A model generated the notes under the pieces. The model was given only the letters and a program-made list of their open reading frames with translations. It did not search any database and had not been told where the DNA came from. The position numbers were made by a program, and so were the translations under genes. Shown here piece by piece: positions 42,623-54,435 of a stretch of DNA of 64,000 bases. This DNA comes from Agapetus fuscipes. Lineage: Eukaryota; Arthropoda; Insecta; Trichoptera; Glossosomatidae. The stretch spans positions 6,634,001 through 6,698,000 of the forward strand of contig OX637342.1 in NCBI GenBank assembly GCA_951799405.1. The letters are read 5' to 3'. The stretch's first letter is position 1. The number at the start of each line of letters is the position of its first letter.

Positions 42623-43179
42623 ACCCACTCGTGAAATGTATATCCTTCATTTGCTTGGGAACAGTGCGCCCGAGGGGAAAACAAACATTTCGAAGACCGT
42701 ACAGGAATTACAGGCATCTGAAATGTTGCGGAACAAAGCGTTTCCTGCCTTTAAATCAATACTGTTTAATCAAATTAAAAATACTTGCCGAGAAAAAAAA
42801 ATCTCAAAGAAAATGATTACCCGACTCTGTTGGAACAGAATTTCGTATCCCGAGAAAAAGACATTAACGAAAAACTCCCCCCAATCGTGGTTATACATAG
42901 AAAATGTATGAAAAATATGGCAGTACTCCTGGTGAGCTATTTAGTTCGTATATATTTTTTATTTATGCGATCCAGAGAGATTACTCAATGTTTTACACTC
43001 GCGGTGCTGATCTTCACATTTTCTTAAAATAGTCTTCTGTTGATTTAATTGATCTTTATGCATATAAATGAAACGGTTTTTTACGAACTGTGGTGTAGAG
43101 AAATACAATTCTCATGTTTTGTTGAAGTCATCGGAATCAGCGGACATGTCTCGCAACCTAAACTGTCGCAAGAAGTTCG
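42623..43179. other. unassigned sequence
   Basis: No feature is recognised. Confidence 0.4.
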
Positions 43180-43325
43180 ATAAAAAGCTCCAATTCCCAA
43201 GCAATACCCAGCAATTACTGAAAATCTGGCTGTACCTTTGGCCATTGGGCATTGGTAAAGATAAATAGTATTTGTAGAACCCTTAACCTTCCGATTTTGA
43301 GTCTACAATGTTAGCCACTACTAAG
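43180..43325 (-). repeat. S1 SINE remnant
   Basis: It carries gctccaattcccaagcaata, ctggctgtacctttggccat and ttggtaaagataaatag. The aaccttccgattttgagtct part is the reverse of the S1 anticodon-arm region. It is strongly decayed. Confidence 0.5.
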
Positions 43326-45039
43326 GCAGGTAAAAACGGAAATTTCAGTTTTTTTAGATTTTAAAGTCACGATTATTCCGACAACTGAAACGTACAACTG
43401 AATAAAGGACATATTAAGCTAAATTGGGTTTCTCAGATAAATGCACTTTATTCTATTTTGCACGAAAGAAAACACTGAAAAAGTGTGAAATTTCTGTAGT
43501 TTAGACCTGCCTCATGAGCACTGCCTTATAATTGTTTCACTTACTATTATAAGGAACATGATTTTTTTATCAACGATTTCGTAAATCAAGGAATTATTAC
43601 TTATTCATTTTTACCTTACAGGAAGCGATTTAATGTTTTTACTATTGCCGTTTTTACTATTATTTTTATTATTTTACTATTTTATTTTTTACCTCTTTAT
43701 TCATGAGGATTGGTGATTTTCTTTTCCCGATTCTGTGCTATATTCTACCTTCACCCTTTTCGAGCCGAAGTGAACCTCGAGGTTTGAAACTTTCCAACAA
43801 TCTGTCTGATAAAGGAATAGAAGGGTACGTACTTTTACCGCAACCTTCACAACTTACGTAAGTATAAAAGCAAGTACTGAGGTACTTAGCGAAGTTAGAC
43901 TTGGATTCTGAGTCGAAGTTTAAGTTGTTTGAAATTGTAAAGGTATAGAAAGAGGTACGTTGTCAATTGAAAGTAATATATTCAAATATCGCCAAATAGA
44001 AATTCGGTGTTACTATTTCTTTAGATACTAAAAAAAGTTAAAACATTTTTGAATTAAAAGTATAAGGTTTTGTGTATTGACGTTATGAAGACTCATTTTA
44101 AATTATAACGTTTAAATAAAATAGCATTGCCATCCTAAACTGTCACCTGAACTTACTTTACTAATTTTTAGATGTGTTAGTTGCTCTCTTGATAATGTTG
44201 TGATAATAACGAAAGCGCGTAAGGAAATAAATCGACTCGTCTAGAAAACCATTGTTTTTTTTTAATTGTCTTATGTATTTGGTATGTGATTGTTAGCGCC
44301 TTTATGTCCAGTCAATGTCAGTTTTTCTTCTTTTTTAAATTGTCACATATCAACAACACTCAGTTTTCGACCAGGTTTTCAGAACGCAAAAATATTTTTA
44401 GGGAAATGAGACCATGTTCATGTTATTTATCTCGGGATATGGAATCAAAACACAAACTTTTTAAAAATTAATTATTTCCTACAATCTGAGTGTCTTATAT
44501 CAACCATTCAATAACCAAAATTGACCGATGGAAAATCCATTTAAAAATAATAAAGAAAAAACTACCAGCAAATTCCTACAAAAGAAATAACTGAAATATT
44601 GAAGATATTAATATTATTGCAATTTATAAATAAAATCACAATTTCAATAGGTAGCAGATAGGTTTATATCAGCGTAAATTTATTCATTTTTTCCCTCCTG
44701 AATTTACATTTCAATTTTTTCACGGGGTAATTCCAATGGGTGGCACAAGCCTCTACCCTCTCGTTGGTTTTATTAAAAATCCCAACCCCTGTCACGGCGC
44801 GGAGCCTGCATATTAAGGCCTCGCAATTTATGCACCGGTCCACAGAAGTCATGGACACCTTCATTTATAATAATGCGGCCTGGAGAGAATACATGCACGC
44901 TTAGCATTCAGCATTCTTGCATGTTTGTCGGGGATGTAATGGATATCCGTTATATTATGCTATATATTTTTTGTATTTTTAAGTGAATAGCTTTTATACC
45001 AAATGAATACTTAGATAGTACCACAATTTATGTTTTTCT
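43326..45039. other. unassigned AT-rich sequence
   Basis: No repeat family or gene is recognised. A slightly GC-richer patch at 44.70-44.87 kb (ccctgtcacggcgcggagcc; tgcaccggtccacagaagtc) has a 66-codon minus-strand frame with several Cys. It is not convincing as an exon but is the best non-repeat patch in this interval. Confidence 0.35.
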
Positions 45040-45285
45040 TTGTAGGTATTACTGTAACTGTAACTGTACTGTAACTGTAACTCTGTCGACATTCCGCTAG
45101 GGGTGGCCAGAGCCTCTGCAGAGTTGCCTCCATTTTTTCCTATCCTGACATACCTCTTTCAATTCCTTCATATCCATCACCTTTTTCATGCATTTTCTTC
45201 TTATATTTTCACAATTCCTTAGAATCCCATACTCGTAACCGAAACTATCCGAAATTATCTGATATAATTCCATATCTATATCCAA
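45040..45285 (-). pseudogene. LINE-B ORF2 C-terminus with (TTACAG)n tail
   Basis: On the minus strand about 60 codons end K-E-V-C-Q-D-R-K-K-W-R-Q-L-C-R-G-S-G-H-P and run to a stop. A short 3' UTR (gctctggccacccctagcgg) follows, and then a tail of TTACAG units (45044-45082). The K-D-R-x-x-W-R box is shared with LINE-A, but the 3' UTR and tail differ, so it is a separate family of the same general type. Confidence 0.75.
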
Positions 45286-46039
45286 AACAGAAATAATATT
45301 TTTCCCATATCCGTATCCGTTCTCACATCCGAAACTTCAATCTCAGTGACGTGGACTCCAAACAAAATAAAAGTGTGTATTATTGTGACAGACCTTAACA
45401 TAATTACTACCTTCACTCCAAGGTATGCAGTGATTTGTGACAGTTTTTGTTATTTTAAAAATCAGTCCATCCTTAGTCATTGTGCAGAGAGGGTGTCTCA
45501 TTAAGATGTTGGCTACGTCGCTAATGAAATGTCTAGAATAATGTAAGTTCTCTTATAATTGTTCGTCTAATATCCGAATAGAAAAAGGACTTTGTAATTA
45601 TTATAATTGTTAATAGCACAGACCAATGCACGTTTGTGTTGAAGGTTATTTAAAATGGTTTTGAATTAATATCGCGCAACACTGACGAATGTGAATAAAT
45701 CGTTTGTAGAGTGTGTCAGGGTAGGTTATTATATTCGTAGACGACCCTTACTCCTAGACCTCTCGATGGTCTACAAATTTATAATACTTGCTGGCCTACC
45801 CTTAAACTAAGGATGTGAGATCAGTTTTCCGATAGCGAAATTTTCCGCTTGTGGGACAATGCGCAGATCTTATTTCTGAGAATCAAAATGTGTGTAAGTT
45901 TGTTTCAATAGCTACTACAATTGGCTTCAAATTTGAAGCGCAAACATATGAATACAACGAGACTAAGATACACATATATGTAGGTATAAAAAATTCTTGC
46001 TGCAGCAATATCCTCGATGGGATCGTATTCTAGCATGTG

Positions 46040-46165
46040 GAACCTATGACTTTTCACAGGTAAGGGGGGCTTGACGAAGAGGTTTCCCAGATTTCGTGAA
46101 GGCTGGATACCTGAGAAAGCCTTGACGGTATTTTTATTTTGAGTTGGAAATTACATAATATATTT
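46040..46165 (-). repeat. S2 SINE fragment
   Basis: It carries ggaacctatgacttttcaca, ggtaaggggggcttgacg, gaggtttcccagatttcgtg and gccttgacggtatttttatt. Only the middle of S2 remains. Confidence 0.65.
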
Positions 46166-46261
46166 TTAAGATAAATGACTGATTACATATTATACATAAA
46201 TTTCTATGATAGGTTTCAATGTGATTGGGTTAAGAATTAGTGCTTTATGAAAGAAATATGA

Positions 46262-46395
46262 GAATTAAAGTACAATGAGATGTTTCTGGCATTTGGAGAG
46301 AATGGAAGCTAAATCGCTGACAAAAAAAGTGTACAAAGGTAGTGTCGAAGAAAAGCGTGAACTGGAAAGATGTGTGAGTGATGAATGTCAAGAAA
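46262..46395 (+). pseudogene. LINE relic, ORF2 C-terminal motif
   Basis: The frame reads W-H-L-E-R-M-E, then L-T-K-K-V-Y-K-G-S-V-E. This is the same region as R-W-F-G-H-M-E-R-M ... K-K-V-Y in LINE-A, but with R-E-L-E-R-C in place of R-G-R-P-R. It is short and has no 3' UTR. Confidence 0.6.
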
Positions 46396-46408
46396 CAAAT
46401 ATATTGTC

Positions 46409-46490
46409 ATTGTCCTGAGGATGCCTTTTTAGGTGAAAGCGTTTGGCATATTTAAAATAAATAGTAAGTGAATTGAAACAGTATGTTTTT
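46409..46490 (+). repeat. Penelope-like terminal fragment, hammerhead-like core
   Basis: It carries gtcctgaggatgcctttttaggtgaaag. The CTGAGGA box, a small stem (cct...agg) and GAAA follow in the spacing of a hammerhead core. Then come gcgtttggcat and aaataaatagtaagtgaatt. It is the relative of the 7.09-kb copy and has the better-paired stem II. Confidence 0.4.
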
Positions 46491-48640
46491 TAATTAATAT
46501 ATATGTAGGTATGTATTTGAAATTTTTCTTTATAATATCTTCTTTATTTGTACTATTTTTATAGAGAAAACTGAGTAACCATGAAATTAATTACATTTTA
46601 TGATCCTTCAAATTATTCGAATAAAACCTGTAATGTTCCCCCCCCTGCCGAAGAAGGGGTCGGAGGAACGAAGAGGAGACTCGAAAGAGAAAGCGCGAAA
46701 GAGGGATTTTTCCTCCTCCGGTAGAAGTGGAGCGATCGAATGTGCAGGGAGAATACCCTGGGGTCACCAGGATTCAAGTGCAACAAACCTTCTTTGAAGG
46801 AATAGCACTAGGCTGCTTCGATTCTTTTCCACCCTTCAGTTTCAGCTGCTGAAAGAGCAATCTACCCCTACCGAGGTAGTAATTATCTTTGGCCAATTAT
46901 TATGTGATCATCTAGCTAAGGGTAGGACTCCTCGTCGTGTGGAAGATTATGAAACAGAACGTTGTGTAAATTTTTTGTTTTACCGTTTCAAAATCTACTT
47001 TAGTGGCAAACCCAAGTACCTTTTGGGAGGTGTACCTCTCATACATTTCTACCCTTTTATAAGATTATAACGAGTATTGATTTTACGTTTACGCAATCAG
47101 AGATGAGGTAGTATGAACTACAATTATTTCTAAGGCGACGAGATTTAAGCATTATTAATTACGGAGCGGTCTTAAGATGTACAAGTTTAATTAATTGGAA
47201 TATAAGGTAGTCGAAATTATTTTCAGATAAAAATCATAAATGACATAAAAATTGCGAGATGAAAGGCAGTTAGGTTTTAGTTTGTTAGTGAAAGTAATTA
47301 CATGCAAGGCGATCTCTTCTTTGTTGTAATTCTTACCTTTGCGCGTCCACCTGTAAGTTAATAGGTCCATGGCTTTTACAGCATCTTTCTATGACCACCG
47401 GTCATCTGAAAGGCACTGCAAAATGGACCTTTATTAGTTATTTCAAGGAAAGGATTCGGATACACGCGGCGTGAAACTAAGATTTCGACACCCTCGTCGA
47501 TTAAGTGACTCTAATTAATCATGGCAAATGGCCCCAACGGCCTTTTGGGTACCGCCTTCCTTCCCCAACGTACCCTCCCCCCGCTCCGGATGGTAATCTT
47601 TTGCTGCAAAAAACCACGGGACAGGAAGGTTAGTCTGGATTGTGTGTGTTCAGCTACAAGTTACTGCAATAATGTTGGCTCCAAGCAAACTCCAAGTATA
47701 TATGATCAGAGATCATGGAACATTAATCCAGCTGAGTGAGCCCAGATCATTTCAGGAACTCTCGTTGCGACCAGAGGTCGGGAACATATCCAGTAGTATT
47801 TGGCCAGAGGCCGGCTGCCAATTTTCAGGAACTTTGTTGTGATCAGGAACATATAATGACCAAGGTCACTCAGCGGTTTTCAAATTCAACTGCGTTAAGT
47901 ACATCTGCGTTATTCTTTGTGTGTCTCGATATGAGATTGCAGGCATTTCGGCTTCAGCACATACTGCAGAGTTGTTTGTTTATAATTTATTTATGAAATT
48001 TGTATTTTATTAGCTTGGCCAACCCCTAGTGTGATGGATGTGTAATGGTGTGTTTGGAATACATTTTCACCTTCAGATGGATTACTTTCAGGCCTTACTT
48101 ATAGGTAATTCATGCAACATGCCAAATCCTTCATAATCATTCTTTCATTCTCACCACCTCAAGGAGAGCAGCATTCCGTAATGTGTAAGAGTGATTAGGT
48201 AATTCTGCATTGAATGTTATAGTTTTTCAGGAATTTTCCTGAAACTAGGGTCTTCCCGTGACTGTGGAACGTTCAACACCAGACCCACATTTATAAACTA
48301 CGACAAAAGGTCCCATCATCTTGCAAACCTATGCGATACACTACTCACCGGACAAACTCGTTCAACCGTTTTCCACAAAAAGGGAAATTTCAGGAAGGAC
48401 CATTCGGTAAGGAAACGACATTGGGAACGGCTGACTTCAGGAATCAGTATATCTCGAATGCAAGCGAACCAACCATTTCTTAATTCAATATAACATTGCA
48501 GAATTCCAGCAAGAGAGAGAATCTAATTTAATTCAAAATGTCAATAGTGGTGTGTGTGTGTAGCGTTAGTACATAAATGACAGCGACAGTAAGTAACTAC
48601 TTTGTCGAAGATAAGAAGAAAACCTCCCTCCGCTTAGTTA
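46491..48640. other. repeat-poor stretch with GC-richer patches
   Basis: I find no LINE-A, SINE or foldback sequence. GC-richer patches at 46.63-46.80 kb and 47.52-47.66 kb (acggccttttgggtaccgcc; ccgctccggatggtaatctt) have frames of 65-72 codons without recognised motifs. The second might be the edge of an unrecognised retroelement. No splice-bounded exon could be defined. Confidence 0.35.
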
Positions 48641-48800
48641 AGTCAATGAATCTCTGAAATAAACTTATAATTAACAATTATGCATCGATAAGAAAATAAG
48701 TAGGAAAATCTTTCCCCCGCACAGGTAAGTCGATGAATCCCTGAAAGTAAATATTTATAACCAAGTACACAGCGATAAGAAACTCTGAAAGGAAACACCA
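48636..48800. repeat. diverged direct duplication, ~100-bp period
   Basis: taagtcaatgaatctctgaa (48639) and taagtcgatgaatccctgaa (48726), each followed by AT-rich sequence and a gcgataagaaa/catcgataagaaa box, indicate two copies about 88-100 bp apart. Confidence 0.6.
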
Positions 48801-50270
48801 ACATAAAAATGAAATAAAGTAATATGTTCAATGAAATTTAGTTTTAGTTTAGTGGATTTTTAGTTAATCTGTTAGTTTAATCAAAGAAAACTCAGCCCAG
48901 GAAAACAGCTCAGGAACAACTCTGTATTATACGTAAATAGTTAATTTTAATTTTAAATAATGAAAGGCCGGATCCCAATAAGAAATATAACCACTGCACT
49001 TTTCACTTCACGATAATAATGTCAAATTAAATCAAAAGAATGTCCGCGCTTAATATTTATAAAAGTTATTATTTAAATTTCAAGTTCAATAGATGCGTAT
49101 TCAAAGTTTTGTTGATTAATGTTCCTTTATTTATGAAATATTTTTATTATTTAGAAAATCGAAATGAATATATTATTAAGCTTTGAAACAAAAGACACCC
49201 GTCGACCGCAAGTTGAAATCGAACTCCCGAATTTAATTTAATATTAAAGAACCGAAGTATATATTTTTAGATTTTGGAAGAGTAAGAAAAGAAAAACACA
49301 TCTGTATCGATCGCCAGTCCAAATCCAACTCCCCCATCCCTTGCAACGTCAGGGGTGCATCTCATCCCTCCCCTCTCCTTGAGACACTTCCTCTCTTCCC
49401 CAAGATCTCAAAGTCATAGCGATATAATTATTGGTTGAAAAAGAGAGAACTCTACAAACCCCAGACGGTTTTTTTCTTTTACACCCAATGTACATACAAA
49501 TCAGATTAATATAATATGTACTTAATATTATCTCATTATTTATTGTACTGTCTGAAGCAAAATGTTTATTATTTTAGAAATAATATGTATTTTTAAATAT
49601 TAAACGCAGGTTGCTCATCATTTTAAAATGTTTTTCCAAGAGATTTAATGTACTCACTGTTCAATTTAATTTTGATAAAAAAATTGCAAATTAATATAAA
49701 TTTATGCATGCTCAAAAATATTTACGAATCTCTTGTGGGAAAATCCAATGAACTCCGAGTAATCCGTTTGAGTAACTCACAAAGGTGAATTCTTCAGAAG
49801 TTTTCGAAAATGCACAGATCTATTAATCTAAAATAAATCCACGTATTTCTTTAATCTAACATTGCTTTCCACTATCAAAGAAAAAAGGGGAAAAAAACTT
49901 GAAATGAAAATAAAAATATTTCGCTGAATACTTTTTCTCTAATGTTCTTACTCGATATTTTCTTCTTACCTTTCATGAGGAATTTGAAAGGCAGCCGCAG
50001 GGTAATAAAAAGTCTGCAATCTGAGAGAGAGGCATCTCAGAGAGTAAAAAATGAAGATTATGAAACCCTTTTTCTAGAATAGTGAAGCACAACCATCGGC
50101 GCAAAGGTAAATGACTAATTATTTATTGATCCTTTTCTGTTTCACTCCTAGGTTTAGCTTACAGCAATGTTCTTCTGGATTTCTTTAAATATAAAGCAAT
50201 TTTTTTTTAGTTTTTTTGTGGGAAAAGCAGCACATCTACAATCGATCATGTTATTTGTAAGGGTTTTTAA
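48801..50270. other. unassigned AT-rich sequence
   Basis: No feature is supported. A C-rich patch at 49.32-49.40 kb (catccctcccctctccttga) has no frame of interest. Confidence 0.4.
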
Positions 50271-50272
50271 CA

Positions 50273-50452
50273 TTTTAGATTCATCATTTATGCACGCTCA
50301 CACATGCTGAGTAAGTACTTACAGTATAAAAATCCAAACCTCGATTGAGCATAAACCCTGCAATTTTAGCCAACCTGCCCTGAAACTTCGGCAAAAATTT
50401 ACCAATTATTACAATATGGTTGGTAAGCATCATACTAACCTACTAGCCAAAG
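50273..50452 (-). repeat. LINE-A tail, degenerate
   Basis: It carries cacgctcacacatgctgagt, ccaaacctcgattgagcata, aaccctgcaattttagccaa and tactaacctactagccaaag. The aggggtgacattgg box is lost. Confidence 0.68.
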
Positions 50453-50453
50453 A

Positions 50454-50660
50454 TTGATTGAACGATTGAATTCACCAACCTATTTTGCCTGGCCGGATGT
50501 CTTCATGCAAAAGCAGAAGCTTGTGTGCATGCAATCACATCTGTCGAACCAGGGTTGGGGTGAAGTTATGGTCAAAGGGCCAAGCGTGATTCGAACCAGC
50601 GTTATTCTGTTTCCAATACGCTGGTCAACAATAGCGATTTGACCCCTTCGGCCATAATCT
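50454..50660 (-). repeat. tRNA-like SINE S4
   Basis: On the minus strand gctggttcgaatcacgcttg carries a good B box. The head begins near gccgaaggggtcaaatcgct. The 3' part (catccggccaggcaaaatag) is shared with fragments at 17.84 and 58.79 kb. The A box is weak. Confidence 0.5.
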
Positions 50661-50939
50661 TGAATATTTATTTTTTATTACACTGCATCTTAGTTTCAAT
50701 TTTGAAGATAGAATATCACAAAAAGTGCACTACTTTTCTTGTCTCTCGTCATAGGTCTCTAGAACTTAAAAATGTTTTTGAAGTCTTCTTCTTCCTTGCT
50801 ATTTAGATCTTTTAACAGATGGTGAAAGGTTTTCTTTGGAGGCTGAAGTCCAGAAATTCTTCTACCTCTTTAGCGGTCTTCTAAGAAGAAATAGTCAACT
50901 ATGAAATGAGTTATATATTTTCAAAATGCAATGTTTTAT

Positions 50940-51100
50940 TTTCACAAGAGTAAGTAATTCAAAAGTACTCGGGGGGAAATAAATTCTCAATTTTTCAAAA
51001 TAAAACTCTGTGTTTTTTTTTTCATTATTTATACTTTCTCATAAAATTGAATTTTCACTGTGTAAGTACACAAACTCTTAAAAGTTTAGTCAACTATGAT
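50940..51100 (+). repeat. Penelope-like terminal unit, third copy
   Basis: It carries ttttattttcacaagagtaa, aaaagtactcggggggaaat, aaattctcaatttttcaaaa, actctgtgttttttttttc and attttcactgtgtaagtaca. The right part matches the left flank plus left arm of the 19.4-kb palindrome in inverse orientation. Confidence 0.7.
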
Positions 51101-51375
51101 AATTCATCTTATTAGCTTCCAACGTCTTCCATCTTGAGAAAATCCTTTTCTGGTCCAGCTACTGAAAAGGTTGTGCGGGAATGTTCTAGACACATCTTCT
51201 CACATGCTAAAGTGAGCAAAATAAAACGCAAAAAGAAAGCTAGAATATTTTGGCCCGCTGCCACAGTCGGTACCAAATTGACGTACTCTGAGGAGAGAAA
51301 CTTTGTTTTTTTTATTCCCAAGTTAATCGTGTTACTTTTGCGAATGTAATTTTTGGCAAGCGATGTATTGTGGAG
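51101..51375. other. unassigned sequence
   Basis: Overlapping opposite-strand frames of about 70 codons are present, but neither has recognised motifs. Confidence 0.35.
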
Positions 51376-51436
51376 GACCCCAAGTATAAAACATTACGCT
51401 TCACGCAAATGTTGCGTTTTGCCAAAAAATATCAGT
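51376..51436. repeat. FB1 left end
   Basis: It carries accccaagtataaaacatta, cgcttcacgcaaatgttgcg and ttttgccaaaaaatatcag. Only one arm is present. Confidence 0.55.
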
Positions 51437-51737
51437 CGCCTGCTTCCAAAATCCGCTATCTCCACTTGCAGTGAAAATAAAGCTAATTGCAAATGCAGTA
51501 ATCGACATTTTGATATGTTTACTTTTTTGCAAAAATGACATCTCCTGGGCTTAATATATAGGTACATATATAAAAAAAATATTTCCATGTTTGTTTTTAT
51601 TAGAACTATGTGTTTTATTTAAGAAAAAACGCAGTACTAACACACAGGATCTGCAGCATTCGTTTATCTCCAAACTGTCATTTAGCAAGTACTGCGTTTG
51701 CAATTGGCAGGGCAGAGTTTTATCGAGTTATTAACTT

Positions 51738-51792
51738 AACTAACTAATGTCACCTCTGTGTCAGGGAAAATTGTCAAAAGTTGGAGTTTCAA
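51738..51792 (+). repeat. LINE-A tail scrap
   Basis: It carries aatgtcacctctgtgtcagg, gaaaattgtcaaaagttgga and gtttcaatgaa. This is a short middle piece next to a fuller copy at 51.87 kb. Confidence 0.5.
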
Positions 51793-51868
51793 TGAAGGCA
51801 CAAATAATATCAAATTTTTAGTCCATGACTGGTTTAATTATCATTGAAAAAGGTTTTCTAGTGGCATC

Positions 51869-52123
51869 CCTTGACTTATAGCTTGGTATGAGGTTGACCA
51901 CCCATACTGTAAAAAATGTTTCACTTTGCCAATGTCACCCCTGTTTCAGGGAAGGTCGGCAAGAGTTGCAGGGCTTATGTTCATTTGAGATTGGGTTTTT
52001 TTATATTGTAGGTCTACATGCGGCATGTGTGAGTGTGAAATTATGCGTGTCTGCTTGTGGGAATGCATTTCATATGAATCTCAAATGATACATATCTTTG
52101 CAGCTTAGATTTAGATTAGATAG
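51869..52123 (+). mobile_element. LINE-A tail, full short copy
   Basis: It starts ccttgacttatagcttggta and ends gcagcttagatttagatta. It belongs to the TTTAGA-tail subfamily (gcgtgtctgcttgtgggaat; catatgaatctcaaatgata). Confidence 0.9.
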
Positions 52124-52261
52124 ACTGCATAAACCGAAATATTTATTTTTGAGTAAAGTACGTTAACGCATGTTTATTTTTTGGTTCCTATTTGTCTGCT
52201 ATATCTTGATCGAACACAATATTTTTTCAATAGTGGAATACAAACTCCGCCATCTGTATCT

Positions 52262-52375
52262 ATAACAGTAACTCTCTCCGTTCCACTAGGGGTGACCAAA
52301 GCCTATGCAGGTTTTTTTTTTCATTTATTCCTATCCTTGAAAATATCTGCCGATTCGTTCCAATTTACCGCATTT
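52262..52375 (-). repeat. LINE-B 3' end remnant
   Basis: It carries ataacagtaactctctccgt, tccactaggggtgaccaaag and cctatgcagg. It matches the LINE-B 3' UTR and tail region at 45.08 kb. The coding part is eroded beyond reading. Confidence 0.55.
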
Positions 52376-52489
52376 TATATTCACTGAGTAAATCTTATTT
52401 TCTCCATCGCTAGCATAAAAAATGACTATTTCCCAAATTTGGTTTCGTATGGAGATAGCGAGCTTTAGAAACAGACAACTCATTAATGC

Positions 52490-52595
52490 AAAGTAAAAAC
52501 GCTCTGTTGGAGTGCTGTTTTAGATGCAATATATTTTTGGGAAAAACGACATGGTGTAGTTAAAAAGTTACTGGTCCCAAGCGGTCGACTCTGAA
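52490..52595. repeat. FB1 fragment
   Basis: It carries gtaaaaacgctctgttggag, tgctgttttagatgcaatat and atttttgggaaaaacgacat. One terminus is not recognisable. Confidence 0.5.
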
Positions 52596-52953
52596 TGACA
52601 CAAAATCTCGCGTAGAAGGCTTTGCGTGGATTAGAACTCATACAAATGCTCGTGGACGTTTTATACGGAGTTGACTATAACAGTAATGAAGTTTACTTAT
52701 CTAACATTCAAATGATATTAACTGGATTTGGTTTTATGCTTGGCAAAGTGGACATTTGCCACGACTAATCTAGTTGATTCAAAAGCAAAAGAATATAAAA
52801 TGTAATGTTCTTTGGAAAGATGATTTAATTGTATTTTTAAGTCACTTGACTGAGCAACGAAAAATGTCGTCTGCTTATTTTTTTTTATGAAAACGAAAAT
52901 ATATTATACCTTATATATCGTACCTTACCAATGTAGAATGTACTAAAAATTTT
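52596..52953. other. unassigned sequence
   Basis: No feature is seen. Confidence 0.4.
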
Positions 52954-53035
52954 AAATCTAGGATGCAAAGGTGCAGAAATTTTTATTAAAGATTCCCACC
53001 TAATGCATGCATATTTGCAAATTCATACATTTAAA
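52954..53035 (-). repeat. LINE-A tail scrap
   Basis: It carries aaatctaggatgcaaaggtg, aaagattcccacctaatgca and tttgcaaattcatac. Only the tail-proximal 80 bp are present, poorly conserved. Confidence 0.45.
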
Positions 53036-53255
53036 AAATATATATATGTGAGAAGAAATACTCTTCAACACCCTATTTTTTCTATTCAAGAAGCAGGTTA
53101 CAATGTTACCTGTTGTATAATGTCATTATCAATTATTATTGGCAATTTTTTGTTTTAATTTATTGTGAATTATTAATCTAACCCAATGACATTTGTTGAA
53201 CTAGGGTCAAATTTATCGGCAAAATAGAGCACTCGACTGGACTCGAACTGGTGCT

Positions 53256-53462
53256 ATAATAATCTATAATCTATAATCTAAGTTGCAAGGATATATTCAT
53301 TTAAAGCTCTCAGATGTATGCCCACAAACCAACAAGTGTAGTTCGCGCTTACAAATGCTGAATGTGTACTTACAAATAAAATCCAAACCTCAAATGAACA
53401 TAAGCCCCACAACTTTTGCCGACCTTCCCTGAAACAGGGGTGACATTGGCAAAGTGAACCAA
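53256..53462 (-). mobile_element. LINE-A tail, 5' truncated
   Basis: The tail ataatctataatctataatc is a 7-bp unit. The module runs from agttgcaaggatatattca to ggcaaagtgaaccaag. It is almost identical to the 55.2-kb copy. Confidence 0.88.
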
Positions 53463-54159
53463 GTGCTGATTAAAAAAAACAATGCGATTACCACTCGACC
53501 ATAGCGATGAGGCAATCTCTTGATTGTATACAAAAGTAAACCCAAATCTCAAATGAACATAAAGTTTTGGTTCAAATTATTTCATAGATTATTATTTCAT
53601 ACCTGTTTATTGAGAAAATGGATAAAATTAAAATTTTACTCGGAAAAATATTTTCGGTTTTTAAATAAAAATATGTTCAGAGCTTGTTTGTTAGGTATGA
53701 CAATGACGAGAAAATATCTGAATCCTATTCTTAGCCCAAAATAGCGATCGCACGATTCTAATAAAAAATGTTCAAAAATACTTTATCGCCGTTTTTACCG
53801 GCGCGATCATAAACGTTCAGATATAGACGCCGGCTATTTTTAGAGGCGATGAGTGATTGGGATGGAAGAAATGGAGAGTTTTACTCCCCTAGTATTATGT
53901 CTTGTGACAAATAACTCACAAAATAATATTGTGCTCGCGTAGATGACGTGAGTACGCCGAACGGAAGAGAACCATTAAAATTATCAGCGATTAGCGAGAC
54001 AGGAAACACTGCGGCATTCCGTCAACCGCATGACTGCAGAAACGATGAATAAGATAATAAATGGAAAATATTATAAACATTAAATATTTGATATGAAAAA
54101 AATATACTGGCATTAAATTGGTATATAATTTAGTTGCATTGGGTAAATTAACACGCTTT
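53463..54159. other. unassigned sequence
   Basis: A LINE-A scrap (cccaaatctcaaatgaacat) lies at 53541-53561. No other feature can be supported. Confidence 0.4.
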
Positions 54160-54268
54160 TAATAAGCCCTTCAATTCCTGCCTGTTCCTTAAACAAGGGT
54201 GACTTTGGTAAAAGTGAAGCATTTTTTTTACATCTTTGGTGGTCAGCTTCATATATCAATGAAGAAAC
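54160..54268 (-). repeat. LINE-A tail scrap
   Basis: It carries cttcaattcctgcctgttcc, aaacaagggtgactttggta and ggtggtcagcttcatatatc. This is the start-proximal half only. Confidence 0.6.
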
Positions 54269-54324
54269 AATTGAAAAAAAACCATTTCAATTGCAACATT
54301 AAGATGAACATTGTAAAAATCTTA

Positions 54325-54435
54325 CAGCCTTCAGCTCGATGGGTAAGCGAGTCAAGACGGTAATCTCGAGAAGCGTGTTTGAAATAAAGCAACACTGGTT
54401 CGATTCCTGTTGGACCCCTTGAGCGTAGCTTTGAC
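54325..54435 (+). repeat. tRNA-like SINE head S3
   Basis: tcagctcgatgggtaagcga resembles an A box, and ctggttcgattcctgttgga holds a clean B box (GGTTCGATTCC) about 70 bp later. The body is short and has no second copy in the window. Confidence 0.45.

Noticed and set aside
42315..42911. 198-codon frame rich in V-L-S-C repeats
   Set aside because: The 15-bp tandem array keeps frames open. It starts in a SINE tail and has no motif after the array.
51134..51349. Lys-rich 71-codon frame
   Set aside because: It overlaps an equally long opposite-strand frame and has no conserved motif. Neither can be preferred.
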